DNA of 39,869 nucleotides from IMG/VR virus record IMGVR_UViG_3300042922_000195, positions 1-39,869 of that record; one strand, given 5' to 3'. Positions 15,397 through 23,805 of the stretch are shown piece by piece. Below the pieces are notes generated by a model. The model was given only the letters and a program-made list of their open reading frames with translations, was not told the DNA's origin and searched no databases. Origin of the DNA: a virus. Every line of letters begins with the position of its first letter. Position 1 is the stretch's first letter. Position numbers and translations under genes: made by a program.

Positions 15397-16416
15397 CTAA
15401 ATTGGTTGTGCTTGGAACACTTCATCAGCAGCTGCAAATGAAGGCAATGCAGTTGCAACAGCTTTCGTCCAAGTTCCGACTGGATCACGAGTTTCGTCAT
15501 ATACAGAAGCTAAGACGTTTCCGACTAAGCTGGTATCGACAGCTGGATCACGAGTCAACCGAGTTTCTTCTGCGGTTGGCCCATATAATGTTTCACCCAG
15601 CAAGTCGTCATTGAACATTGCAAATTTGTTTTCTGGGAAGTATTTCTTAGTAGTGTATGTTCCATCAGCTTCCTGTACTTTGTATTTTTCATCGTAAGTA
15701 CGGATCACGGGGTAACCATGAGTTTCCATAAATGCATCCAGATCAGCTTGAGAAACTACACGCCCAGAATCTTTGCCGAAGATTGCAGCAATGATTTTAG
15801 GATGGGTAGCAAGTGCACGATAGATTTTTCGAGAAGTCAATGCACGAGTTGGCTTAGTATCCAATGCATCAATCCAACGTTCAATATCAGCTAATGGATC
15901 AGAATTTTCATTCGTCCATACATTTGTACCAGTCAAAGCTTCTTTATGTTCAGCAGGCACATGGTAATCAAGCGTGAAGTTCAATCCGTTTTCTTTAACC
16001 GTTACTTGACCAGCAGCTAATACTTCCATCCGCATAGCTTCCACACGAGCGCGGACACCAGCTACTAATGAATCGATGTCGTTGTAAACTTGTCCTACTA
16101 GATACGCTTGTTCTGCTGGTGTACGTGGGTTTTCTAATGCAATAATGTCTGTTTCTTTCAATTGCATTTTGCGTTTGATCAAGCTTAGTTCTAATTCTTG
16201 CTTGTTAGCAATACGGCTACCGATTTCAGCCTCAGTATCGAAGTCGTGGATAGATGCTGCGATAGGGATACGGCTACCACCGCTTAATTGATCCAATTTC
16301 AAAGACGGTTGTTTGCGCTCTGGGAAGAGTGTTTCACCTAGTAAAGGTTTATATTCGCGATCACGAACATAGCTTAAAACTTCGTTTTGTGTAAATAATT
16401 CCATAATTGTTGGCAT
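15397..16416 (-). CDS. Major capsid protein, phage capsid E family
   Basis: A 339-residue major shell protein. The start MELFTQNEVLSYVRDR, the middle NGLNFTLDYHVPAEHKEAL, and the region with GYPVIRTYDEKY and KYFPENKFAMF belong to the lambda gpE-like Phage_cap_E family (HK97 fold). It follows the scaffold and decoration genes. It would form the icosahedral shell around the scaffold. ATG 16416 follows AGGAGG. No delta-domain is present, in line with the separate scaffold gene. Confidence 0.92.
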   Translation of the reverse strand: MPTIMELFTQNEVLSYVRDREYKPLLGETLFPERKQPSLKLDQLSGGSRIPIAASIHDFDTEAEIGSRIANKQELELSLIKRKMQLKETDIIALENPRTPAEQAYLVGQVYNDIDSLVAGVRARVEAMRMEVLAAGQVTVKENGLNFTLDYHVPAEHKEALTGTNVWTNENSDPLADIERWIDALDTKPTRALTSRKIYRALATHPKIIAAIFGKDSGRVVSQADLDAFMETHGYPVIRTYDEKYKVQEADGTYTTKKYFPENKFAMFNDDLLGETLYGPTAEETRLTRDPAVDTSLVGNVLASVYDETRDPVGTWTKAVATALPSFAAADEVFQAQPI

Positions 16417-16438
16417 GCTTATTTCCTCCTGCTTTCTT

Positions 16439-16765
16439 TTATTCTCCGCTGTCAGCGGCTACTTTTGGTTTTTTATCAGCATCTAAGAAGGTGATATTCT
16501 TCAGTGCAATGATGGCAGCATCCGTTGGCGCTTCTGGCAAACGATCAGCCAATACATAACCACCCACAAGGATTGCTACTGGTTGTGAGCCTGTGTCAGC
16601 ATCCACTGTTACTGAATTAAATACAATACCTAAAGCTGTAGCGTCATTCGCTGGATAGATTTCACCTGCTTCGAAAGATTTGTCAGCTTGATAGGTAAAG
16701 TTTTGAAATTTTGCACTAGCTAAGAAGTTTAAATGCTCAGCTGTTTTAATTGGTTTTACGTACAT
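16439..16765 (-). CDS. Head decoration-like protein
   Basis: A 108-residue protein just before the major capsid gene, the usual place for a lambda gpD-type decoration protein. The FEAGEIYPANDATALGIVF stretch followed by AILVGGYVLADRLPEAP has the look of these small beta proteins, as in lambda-like head operons with capsid E proteins. It would bind the expanded shell and stabilise it. AGGAGG precedes ATG 16765. The call is from order and general pattern. Confidence 0.72.
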   Translation of the reverse strand: MYVKPIKTAEHLNFLASAKFQNFTYQADKSFEAGEIYPANDATALGIVFNSVTVDADTGSQPVAILVGGYVLADRLPEAPTDAAIIALKNITFLDADKKPKVAADSGE

Positions 16766-16784
16766 TTGTTTTTCCTCCTATTTT

Positions 16785-17450
16785 TTATTTCCAAAAGTTG
16801 TCATTGTCTGCTTTTGCACGACTGTTTGCATTTTTGGCATATTGACTACCGATTGATTCTGCACCTGAACCATCACCGTTACCTGCTGGGTTATCAGCTG
16901 ATCCTGCAAGACGAATGTTGACTGCTTGTTCAACTGCTTCACGAAAGGCTTTAGATACATTGCCATAAGCTTCATCCAAATTCTTTTCATCACCGCCGAA
17001 CAGTGGTGCCAAAACAGTTGAGAGCGAATCAGGCAGTTTATCAGTAGCAAGGCGTTTGATTGTGCCCGCTTCGTCTTTATCCCGCTTCAGAGCCACACGA
17101 TCGGCTTCTAATTGATCACGTTCTTGTTGCAACTCGTATTGCGCTTTTTCTTCGGCAGACATTTGACCTTTTTTCTCAGCATCTTTGATTTTTTTGTCTG
17201 CTTCTTCTTGCCATTTAGCCTGTGCCGTTTCGATAGCTTTAGAAATACGTTTGTCAACAACAGAATCAAATTCAGATTGGCTAGTAAAAGAAATTGTTTT
17301 ACTTTCTCCATCGCCTTCACCGCTACCTTGACCACCATCTGTACCGTCATCTTCGCCACCATCAGCAAAGAATTGCAGATTCATCTTCATCAACCGATTG
17401 CCGCATTTTTGTCCTACAAATTGGTTCATTAACAATTTATTCTCTTTCAT
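16785..17450 (-). CDS. Capsid scaffolding protein (DUF4355-like)
   Basis: A 221-residue protein with the hallmark MKMNLQFFADGG near its start, an acidic Gly-rich segment, then a long charged coiled coil (about 60-130, KRISKAIETAQAKWQEEADKK onward), and a C-terminal NADNDNFWK-type end. This is the usual phage scaffold layout: it guides shell assembly and leaves before packaging. The open frame extends 38 codons upstream, but ATG 17450 has AAAGGAG six bases before it and is the likely start. Confidence 0.85.
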   Translation of the reverse strand: MKENKLLMNQFVGQKCGNRLMKMNLQFFADGGEDDGTDGGQGSGEGDGESKTISFTSQSEFDSVVDKRISKAIETAQAKWQEEADKKIKDAEKKGQMSAEEKAQYELQQERDQLEADRVALKRDKDEAGTIKRLATDKLPDSLSTVLAPLFGGDEKNLDEAYGNVSKAFREAVEQAVNIRLAGSADNPAGNGDGSGAESIGSQYAKNANSRAKADNDNFWK

Positions 17451-17490
17451 AGTTTTCTCCTTTACCCATGCACACTCAAAACAGGCATAA

Positions 17491-17534
17491 CAAAAAGCAC
17501 CCCATCCACGCTTTCGCCCAGACACAGTGCTTTC
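17491..17534 (-). ncRNA. Structured hairpin with GAAA tetraloop before the scaffold gene
   Basis: In the 174-base gap between the zinc-ribbon and scaffold genes, the minus strand folds as a 7-bp basal stem (17527-17533 with 17494-17500), an internal loop (TGTG/TGGG), and an upper stem of six pairs with one G-G mismatch capped by GAAA. It is followed by a short T run. It may be a terminator or attenuator, or a structured leader for the capsid operon. The rest of the gap (17451-17490 and 17535-17624) shows only the scaffold RBS. Confidence 0.55.
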
Positions 17535-17624
17535 ACTTTGATATTCTATTTTGAACCCACACACGTTATTAGATTTTACTTAGCTTTTATTGCCATCAAA
17601 GTTTGGGCATAGAAGTGCTATCTC

Positions 17625-17957
17625 TTATAAATCATCAGCGTAGTCAGAAACTTCGTATGAAGTTTTGCACACGTTACATCTATAGGATTTTGTTGTAAAA
17701 ATAGCATCATGATTGTTACTATCCAAACCTTTCCAATCGTATGAACTTACATACACTACATGAATCAGTTTATTTGATTCATCATAGCATTTACCGCAAT
17801 AGAACTCTTTCATATCTCTGTGATATACGCCATTACGGTATACAAGACTGCTTTCATACTTTTTAACTTTACTTCTCAGTTTTTCATTCTCTGCTATCAA
17901 TGCTGCATTAGCAAAGTGTTTTTTAATAAAGTCTATAGCCGCCTTTATAACACCCAT
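17625..17957 (-). CDS. Zinc-ribbon protein with N-terminal helix
   Basis: A 110-residue protein. Residues 1-40 are helical with a coiled-coil part (AALIAENEKLRSKVKKYES), then a mainly beta domain has two CxxC knuckles, YCGKCY (about residues 54-57) and RCNVCK (about 94-97), which would bind one zinc. It lies between the Tad2-like gene and the scaffold, has GGAGGGG before ATG 17957, and is not a standard head gene. I do not know its function. It may be an accessory (moron-like) gene together with its Tad2-like neighbour. Confidence 0.7.
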   Translation of the reverse strand: MGVIKAAIDFIKKHFANAALIAENEKLRSKVKKYESSLVYRNGVYHRDMKEFYCGKCYDESNKLIHVVYVSSYDWKGLDSNNHDAIFTTKSYRCNVCKTSYEVSDYADDL

Positions 17958-18013
17958 TCAGACCCCTCCTATAGGAAGAGAATACCAAAATATCTTTCGT
18001 ATATCCATTTAAT

Positions 18014-18286
18014 TTATACTATTAAAATCCAATCTTCTGATAAAATATCGGATTGGCTTGCCACCCACATTTGATGAGAGCCATCCGCACATCGCATTTG
18101 GAGGTAAGGTTTTACATAAAACAAATCGCCTTCTTTTAATCCAAATGCTTCGGCTGTCTGTTTATTGCTCGGAATCCCATTTGGATATCCTTTCTGATAA
18201 ACAACAAACATATCTTTACCATTCCAACCTGTTCGACTAATCTTCTTTCCTTGTTTAGCTAATTGAATTGCTTTTCCAAAATCCAC
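18014..18286 (-). CDS. DUF2829 / Thoeris anti-defence 2 (Tad2)-like protein
   Basis: A 90-residue protein with the family pattern: MDFGKAIQLAKQGKKISRTGWNG, then MFVVYQKGYPNG, FVKPYLQMRCADGS and a final WVASQSDILSEDW. This is the DUF2829 family, members of which (Tad2) bind the cyclic ADP-ribose signals made by bacterial Thoeris systems and so block that defence. Family membership is seen in the sequence; anti-Thoeris activity here is inferred. The start is GTG 18286 with AGGAGG eight bases upstream. It sits inside the head operon and would be made late. Confidence 0.85.
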   Translation of the reverse strand: MDFGKAIQLAKQGKKISRTGWNGKDMFVVYQKGYPNGIPSNKQTAEAFGLKEGDLFYVKPYLQMRCADGSHQMWVASQSDILSEDWILIV

Positions 18287-18298
18287 AACAAATTCCTC

Positions 18299-19585
18299 CT
18301 ATTTTGCTTGCTGATTAGCTCTTTTTATCTTGTTGAAGCCGTTTCTATTTCCGTATTTCAAATCTTGATAATCATTCAGGCTTATCGGCAAATCTTTCTT
18401 ACTCAGTACACCTTTTAAAGACCTGTATTCAGCATTGTCACGCTTGGCATTGACTACTTTTCTCTTCTGTATAGCAATTTCATCATCCGAATACTTTTCT
18501 TTAAGTTTATCCATCCACTCGTTATAAGTGGTTTCACCATTGATTGGGATAACTTCACCACTGATAGGATCTAAAGCATTCCTAGGCAGCTTAAGAGTGC
18601 GTTTGCTGTACATTATTGCTATTGTTCTACACCATGGATGAAACGGAGGATACGTACCACTAGCACCGTTTACCTTAGCTTCAGAAACTCGATAAATTTT
18701 GTGATCTTTATCTTTGCAGATCTCGGACGTTCGCAAGTCCAGCACTGCAACAAGCATGTACTCTTTTACGCCGTTATCTTGCCACGCTTTGAGTTTCGCT
18801 TGATTAGCCATGTAATTAGCTTCTGTTCGAATCAAACGCCTAGCAACACCAATAGAGCGGTCAAACTCCTTAGCTATTGCCTTAGCCATTTCAAACTCAG
18901 ACATGCCAGTCATAGATTCAACGGTGAACAACTCTTCCAGCCTAGCTGCCAAAGCTTCAGTATCTCCCCATATCCGGTTAGAATAATTCGATCCATTCCA
19001 GTGGCTATCGAGGATGTTCTTTGTATACCTAGTCGATAATTCCTTAAACTGATAATCCTTCTTATTCCATACTTCAATGACGACGCCATTTTTGGCATTC
19101 TCTTGGGCTTTACGAATAACTGATTCAGCAGTTGCTTCACGATACGATTCGTGAATAGCATCTACATAGAACTCTGTCTGCTTTTCTAACTGAACATCTG
19201 CAACTTGCTTAGAAACTAAAAAAGACTTGGCTTTCAAGTCCTCTGCACGAGTGATACGCTCTTTAAATGCTAATGCTTGCAATCTGTTTTTTGCTGCAGC
19301 TTGTAATTCAGGATCTTTAATCTGATTAGAAAGCTTTCTCAATTCTGCTAATTCTTCAACAGATGTCGTTTGATTCAGCATCCGTTTAGCTTCGTCCTCA
19401 GATATTCCAGATCGTTGTTGAGAGCGAGCAAATAACTTCCTAACCTTTTGTGTTAAGTACGTCTGTGCTTGTCTATACGCTTTCGCCACAGCTTCCTCAA
19501 CTTTGATTGCGCCATCGTTTATCTTTTGCTCGGCATCAACATTGCGGCGTTCCCAGTAGGATAGCTTGCGTTTCTTTTGAGCCAT
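18299..19585 (-). CDS. Minor head protein (Mu gpF/SPP1 gp7-like head morphogenesis protein)
   Basis: A 428-residue protein. The N-terminal 240 residues are helical. Residues about 260-340 match the Phage_Mu_F domain: LDLRTSEICKDKDHKIYRV followed by GTYPPFHPWCRTIAIMYSK, with the conserved R-T-S-x-x-C and PPxHPxCR motifs. Proteins of this type bind the portal and enter the procapsid in small numbers. It follows the portal, with two small genes between. ATG 19585 has AAGGAG upstream. Confidence 0.9.
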   Translation of the reverse strand: MAQKKRKLSYWERRNVDAEQKINDGAIKVEEAVAKAYRQAQTYLTQKVRKLFARSQQRSGISEDEAKRMLNQTTSVEELAELRKLSNQIKDPELQAAAKNRLQALAFKERITRAEDLKAKSFLVSKQVADVQLEKQTEFYVDAIHESYREATAESVIRKAQENAKNGVVIEVWNKKDYQFKELSTRYTKNILDSHWNGSNYSNRIWGDTEALAARLEELFTVESMTGMSEFEMAKAIAKEFDRSIGVARRLIRTEANYMANQAKLKAWQDNGVKEYMLVAVLDLRTSEICKDKDHKIYRVSEAKVNGASGTYPPFHPWCRTIAIMYSKRTLKLPRNALDPISGEVIPINGETTYNEWMDKLKEKYSDDEIAIQKRKVVNAKRDNAEYRSLKGVLSKKDLPISLNDYQDLKYGNRNGFNKIKRANQQAK

Positions 19586-19597
19586 TTAATCAGCTCC

Positions 19598-19801
19598 TTA
19601 TTTCACCCCACCAGTTAAAATGCTGATAGAAAATTTTAGAGCTTGCTCTTCGTTAAATCCCTCTTCTAAACATTTATCGAACAAATATTTCCCTTGCTTA
19701 GCTATATAATCTAAACCTTTTTGCATTTCAAAGAAAGTGGCCTCAATCATTTGATTGTTCTCGTTTAACTTCAATAGTTCTTTTAACTGCATTTCGTTCA
19801 T
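19598..19801 (-). CDS. Hypothetical phage protein, 67 residues
   Basis: A small acidic helical protein (KELLKLNENNQMIEATFFEMQKGLDYIAKQ ... FNEEQALKFS in separate parts). Its ATG overlaps the stop of the upstream gene. The C-terminal EEGFNEEQALKFSISILTG pattern looks like a short conserved phage protein seen beside portal and head genes in low-GC Gram-positive phages, of unknown role. Confidence 0.68.
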   Translation of the reverse strand: MNEMQLKELLKLNENNQMIEATFFEMQKGLDYIAKQGKYLFDKCLEEGFNEEQALKFSISILTGGVK

Positions 19802-20073
19802 CTTTTTTCATCCTTCCCCAAGATTTCATACGTTTCTTCAAAGATATCCGGTTTACATGGATAGAACTCACCATGAACGCCTTTGATGATGTAATCACCG
19901 TCAGCTATTTCCATTGTGCCTTCTAGTGTTTCAATACCAGGTAATTCATTCGGCATATTGTCATGGTCAACCCATGATACACCTACAAATTCTTTGCATT
20001 TTCGATATGACCGAGCTGAACACATTTTTAGTTGTACAACTTCAACCACTACTGGTTTCTTCCTAGCTTTCAT
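19798..20073 (-). CDS. Hypothetical phage protein, 91 residues
   Basis: A small protein with the recurrent phage pattern KARKKPVVVEVVQL near the start and ADGDYIIKGVHGEFYPCKPDIFEETYE near the end (given here in parts: DGDYIIKGVHGEFYPC). Such proteins are common in phages and often placed among accessory genes; the function is not known. ATG 20073 lies within the last bases of the portal gene with GAGG before it; the upstream in-frame starts have no ribosome site. Confidence 0.75.
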   Translation of the reverse strand: MKARKKPVVVEVVQLKMCSARSYRKCKEFVGVSWVDHDNMPNELPGIETLEGTMEIADGDYIIKGVHGEFYPCKPDIFEETYEILGKDEKR

Positions 20074-21505
20074 CTTCTTCGTCCTCCTCTGGCTCATCAT
20101 CCAAATCCGAATGGCTATCTTCGGCTTGCACACCCAACACTTTAGCTTGGAGTTTCATGTTTTCCTCTTTTTGCTGATTCAACATTTCAACCACTTCTTG
20201 GGGATTGTCTATGTCATCTAGCCATCCTAAGCTAATTAACAATGGAATAAACTCTTGCGATTCCTTGATTTGATTAATGATATCCGATCGATTAATTGGC
20301 AAGTTAGGTTTGAACTTAATAGTTGTTCCTTCAACATCCACATTGTGACCTTTTACATTCAAGATATTCTGCAACAATTCCAAACGCTGCATGATGCCAT
20401 CTTCCAAGTATCCAATTTTGATTGACAACACGAGCAACAACCCGAACAACTTATATTTCATCGCTTCACCTGACTGGGTTCCAGCGAAGTTCTCGTCATT
20501 TAGATTAGGTACATAGGTAGTTTTGTGGAAATCATCAAGCAAAGAGTCAGCAAGTGTTTGTACTTGCGTCTCATCGAATGTATTCGTAGCATACTGGAAA
20601 TCTCCACCATCTGATTTGGCTGGCGCTTCAATGGCCACAGTACCGTTTATCTCGTCTGGTTTCTCATCGGGAAGACCAAATCCAAACATGATCATAATCG
20701 CTTTGACAAAGTTCTTCTTGTCTTTGATCCGATCAGTCTGTAAGACGTTGTATCCATCAATCTGCGACAGTTGTTGCTCGTAGTCACCTTGCTTTTCTTC
20801 GTTGTTTCTAAACTCAACTACGGGTACGTCCTTGTAGTAATGTGGTTTAACTTTAGGATTGGGTGATTTGTTAATTAAGCTTGTAGGATCTAATCGCTTC
20901 GTTTTGGATAAGTACGTGATCACCCATTTTTGAGTGTAAACTGTTATTTCCCAAAATGTTCTTCGCTTCAAATCACGTTTCTTGACCATTCGAACAGCAA
21001 ATAGTTTCGTTCGGTCGATAGTGTCATCAACTACTAGAAACATCCCTCTAGGGTCAATCCAAGCAATTTTAGGTACTGTTTCAGGAACATCGTTACTTTC
21101 GGTACCGGGTTTAATAGCAAGATAATGCAACTCAAGACCCATGCCCATTGTTGACAATCCTTTTTCTAATTCTTTGTCATGCTTCTTAATTTTCATCTTT
21201 TCTAACGCATCCGTAACAGGTGTAATATCTTTATCCTTTGCTGGTGCATAAGATACAGGAGCGCCGACAGTGAATCCTACCATCATATCCGTTACGTATT
21301 TAGCGTTGTTGACAAAGATTTCGTCCATATCGTGTGGCGTTCGAATCTTCGTTTGTCCGATCTTATGTGGTTTACCTTCGTAGTAATCAAACAACATATC
21401 CAGCCGTGGTATTTCTTTCTTATGCTCATCCATGCAAAAATTGATTACTTCCATACTTGGGTTATTAATATCACCAGCTAATTCACGATCAATAGCGATT
21501 GCCAT
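20063..21505 (-). CDS. Portal protein, SPP1 gp6-like
   Basis: A 480-residue portal of the SPP1 gp6 family. Features include RLDMLFDYYEGKPHKIG near the start, MVGFTVGAPVSYAP (the conserved GxPV region), VPKIAWIDPRGMFLVVDD, YVPNLNDENFAGTQSGEAMKY in parts, and an acidic Asp/Glu-rich C-terminus. It forms the ring at one head vertex through which DNA enters. It directly follows the large terminase gene. RBS is AGGTGA before ATG 21505. Confidence 0.92.
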   Translation of the reverse strand: MAIAIDRELAGDINNPSMEVINFCMDEHKKEIPRLDMLFDYYEGKPHKIGQTKIRTPHDMDEIFVNNAKYVTDMMVGFTVGAPVSYAPAKDKDITPVTDALEKMKIKKHDKELEKGLSTMGMGLELHYLAIKPGTESNDVPETVPKIAWIDPRGMFLVVDDTIDRTKLFAVRMVKKRDLKRRTFWEITVYTQKWVITYLSKTKRLDPTSLINKSPNPKVKPHYYKDVPVVEFRNNEEKQGDYEQQLSQIDGYNVLQTDRIKDKKNFVKAIMIMFGFGLPDEKPDEINGTVAIEAPAKSDGGDFQYATNTFDETQVQTLADSLLDDFHKTTYVPNLNDENFAGTQSGEAMKYKLFGLLLVLSIKIGYLEDGIMQRLELLQNILNVKGHNVDVEGTTIKFKPNLPINRSDIINQIKESQEFIPLLISLGWLDDIDNPQEVVEMLNQQKEENMKLQAKVLGVQAEDSHSDLDDEPEEDEEDES

Positions 21506-21518
21506 TCTTTCACCTTCT

Positions 21519-22814
21519 TTATTCCATCCATGTAGGACGATTAGTAATTTTAACTTTGTTGCTCTTGAAGATAATCGTGTAAACGAAGTATCTTACAGCA
21601 TCCATTGCGTGGTCATTTTGCTTTATAGGTTTATCTTCTCCACGATCCATTGCTTTTGCATCCCAGATGTATGAACTGAATTCTTTCAGCGTATTCACAC
21701 AAGAGGAATTAAAAGCTATCTTCTCTTCGTTAAGAAGAGTACCAACAAAACGAATGCCATCTAGAACATCATTTTTTGCTTTTCTGATTTTGAAGTTACG
21801 TTTCTTTAACTCTGCAATAAAAGAAGCAGCAGATGGATCCACAATTACTTCCTTGATACGTATACCTTCTGTAAACTTTTGTAGTTCGTCAGCAAATTCA
21901 CTATCAGTTTTTTGCTTCTTGCTATCACGGCCAGAATAATAGAATTCCTTCTCGCAATACCAAATGCCATCTTTTCCTTTTTGCCACAATAAAAATACGG
22001 TAGCGTTTTGCGTACCGTAGTCAATGCTTATATAATTATCGCCAAAGATGAAATCAATTAGTTTATTGTATACATGCTTTGAATGGTCGAACATGTCGTA
22101 AATAACTCCTTCAGCAACTGTCCACAAACCAAGAATATACCGTTTATAGAAGACTCCTGAATACATGCTGCGATATCTCTTCTTGATTGATTCATCCAAG
22201 CTAAGATTGTCATCCATCGTAAAGTGAAGATAAACTAGATTTTTTTCTTTAATCTTGTCAATCCAATTCAGTTTGAACCAATGATATGGGCCATCTGGGT
22301 TACAGTTAAACCAAAACTTGGAACCTTTCTCGGAACAACGCCCAGTCGCTTGGTTTACAAAAGATTCTGGCATAAGCGCTACTTCATCAAAAAACATGCC
22401 AGCTAATGTGATACCTTGAATCAAATCTTGAGACCGTTCATCTTTACCACCAAAAACATAGAAGTAATTGGTATTGCCTTTTTTAGTGACTTCCAGCATG
22501 TTGTCAGCACGATGGTCTTTGTAACGATATCCTCTTGATAGAAGCATGAGTTTTAACCAAAAAAGAACATTCCGTCTAAATGAGCCGATTGTTTTACCTG
22601 CCATACCAAGGTTTTTGCTGTCAAATGTTGACATAGCCCACATGACATAAGATAAACACATTGAAATAGTCTTGCCAGAACGAATAGCACCATCTGCTAT
22701 GATCCCGTCTTTATCTTTGACAGCAGACTTTTTTGTCCACCATGTAAGAATCATCTTCTGCTTTTTGCTGAAAGGTTTGAATTTGAAAACCGCCTGTTTT
22801 ACTCTTCTGGCCAT
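21519..22814 (-). CDS. terL: Terminase large subunit (PBSX/SPP1-like)
   Basis: A 431-residue packaging motor. The N-terminal ATPase has a Walker A-type motif GAIRSGKT (residues 42-49), a Walker B with FFDEVALMP (Asp143, Glu144), and a coupling-type FWFNCNPDGP. The C-terminal RNase H-like nuclease has Asp265 in ISIDYGTQN and an acidic residue in NDHAMDAVRYF (about 414). It overlaps the small subunit gene by 16 bases. Together with a gp6-type portal it suggests headful (pac) packaging, which is inference. Confidence 0.94.
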   Translation of the reverse strand: MARRVKQAVFKFKPFSKKQKMILTWWTKKSAVKDKDGIIADGAIRSGKTISMCLSYVMWAMSTFDSKNLGMAGKTIGSFRRNVLFWLKLMLLSRGYRYKDHRADNMLEVTKKGNTNYFYVFGGKDERSQDLIQGITLAGMFFDEVALMPESFVNQATGRCSEKGSKFWFNCNPDGPYHWFKLNWIDKIKEKNLVYLHFTMDDNLSLDESIKKRYRSMYSGVFYKRYILGLWTVAEGVIYDMFDHSKHVYNKLIDFIFGDNYISIDYGTQNATVFLLWQKGKDGIWYCEKEFYYSGRDSKKQKTDSEFADELQKFTEGIRIKEVIVDPSAASFIAELKKRNFKIRKAKNDVLDGIRFVGTLLNEEKIAFNSSCVNTLKEFSSYIWDAKAMDRGEDKPIKQNDHAMDAVRYFVYTIIFKSNKVKITNRPTWME

Positions 22815-23578
22815 AGTTCTTCACCTTCAGCTTCCAATGCTGCCAAGAAACCATCGTCTTCTATATCAAACTCTTCGCTGCCATCCTTATTCTTAGCAAT
22901 AGCCGCAGCAATTTGCGCTTCTCGCAACCGATCTCCACCTAAATATTTCATAAGTTCTGACATTGCTTTTTGCTTATCGTAAAGCTTAACAGATACACCG
23001 TCCTTACCTTTTTTCACTTCTTGAATAAGAGCGCCATCAACCGAATCCGAATCTTTTAATCGTACAAATGACACTGGACCTTCGCTACCATCACTGAACT
23101 GAACTATTTCTTGACCAAACTCTGTAAAATCGGTTATATCTGAAAATGCCTGTTTTAAGTACTCTTTTATCAAATCCTTAACATCAAGAAATACATCTTG
23201 TTGCAAATCCGCTTTTAGTCTATGCAACTCTGCTTTTATACCATCATTTACCATCATTCGATAAGAGTTGGCGTTCGCTGTTTGATAATCGCAATTGTAC
23301 GCTTTCTGATAAGCCTTAGTAGCGTTGAAACACTCTAGATAATAAAGGCAAAACAGTTTTTGTTGCTCTGTTAGATCATCATTGTCTATTACTGGTTGCA
23401 CCTCTTTTTTGTGTGCAACCTTTTCTTTTTTGGTTGCACCCTTTTTTTCAGGTGGTGCATTCCACTTTCTAGACTTCCAAGATTTAACTGTATTGATAGA
23501 TACATCGTGTTTAGCGGCTATGTCTTTGTACTTCATGCCGTTTTGATAATCTATGTATGCTAACTCCCATTTCTGCAC
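22799..23578 (-). CDS. terS: Terminase small subunit
   Basis: A 259-residue DNA-recognition subunit. The N-terminus (about 1-40) is a helix-turn-helix with KYKDIAAKHDVSINTVKSW. Residues about 60-200 match the Terminase_2 family: LTEQQKLFCLYYLECFNATKAYQKAY, a long helix, and ALIQEVKKGKDGVSVKLYDKQKAMSEL in parts. The C-terminus is acidic and ends near the large-subunit start. A GTG start at 23578 has AAAGGTGG ten bases upstream. It binds the packaging site, which in many phages lies in or near this gene. Confidence 0.9.
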   Translation of the reverse strand: MQKWELAYIDYQNGMKYKDIAAKHDVSINTVKSWKSRKWNAPPEKKGATKKEKVAHKKEVQPVIDNDDLTEQQKLFCLYYLECFNATKAYQKAYNCDYQTANANSYRMMVNDGIKAELHRLKADLQQDVFLDVKDLIKEYLKQAFSDITDFTEFGQEIVQFSDGSEGPVSFVRLKDSDSVDGALIQEVKKGKDGVSVKLYDKQKAMSELMKYLGGDRLREAQIAAAIAKNKDGSEEFDIEDDGFLAALEAEGEELWPEE

Positions 23579-23596
23579 ATTAACGCCGCCACCTTT

Positions 23597-23800
23597 CTAT
23601 AAATATCTATTTAACCTCTCAACAATATTCGGATCGCTCTTCCAACCATGGCCAATGTATATCAACCTATGTTGATCGATATACTCGTCACTAAACTGCT
23701 GATAGCATTCAAGCAACGTGTGCTTTGGTTTCAACTCAGCTTGTCGGATGTTCTTATGCCTAAGTATTCCTACTGATAGTTGGATGTAATAGTAATGCAT
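23597..23800 (-). CDS. Hypothetical phage protein, 67 residues
   Basis: A small protein rich in Tyr, His and Leu (MHYYYIQLSVGILRHKN, then QQFSDEYIDQHRLIYIGHGW). It is placed between the phosphoesterase and terminase genes. ATG 23800 with GGGGTGA before it is preferred over GTG 23809, which lacks a spaced ribosome site. No family recognised. Confidence 0.65.
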   Translation of the reverse strand: MHYYYIQLSVGILRHKNIRQAELKPKHTLLECYQQFSDEYIDQHRLIYIGHGWKSDPNIVERLNRYL

Positions 23801-23805
23801 ATCAG

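Noticed and set aside
17451-17564. Longer form of the scaffold protein starting at 17564
   Set aside because: The extra residues are encoded by the RNA hairpin region and have no ribosome site; ATG 17450 has AAAGGAG.
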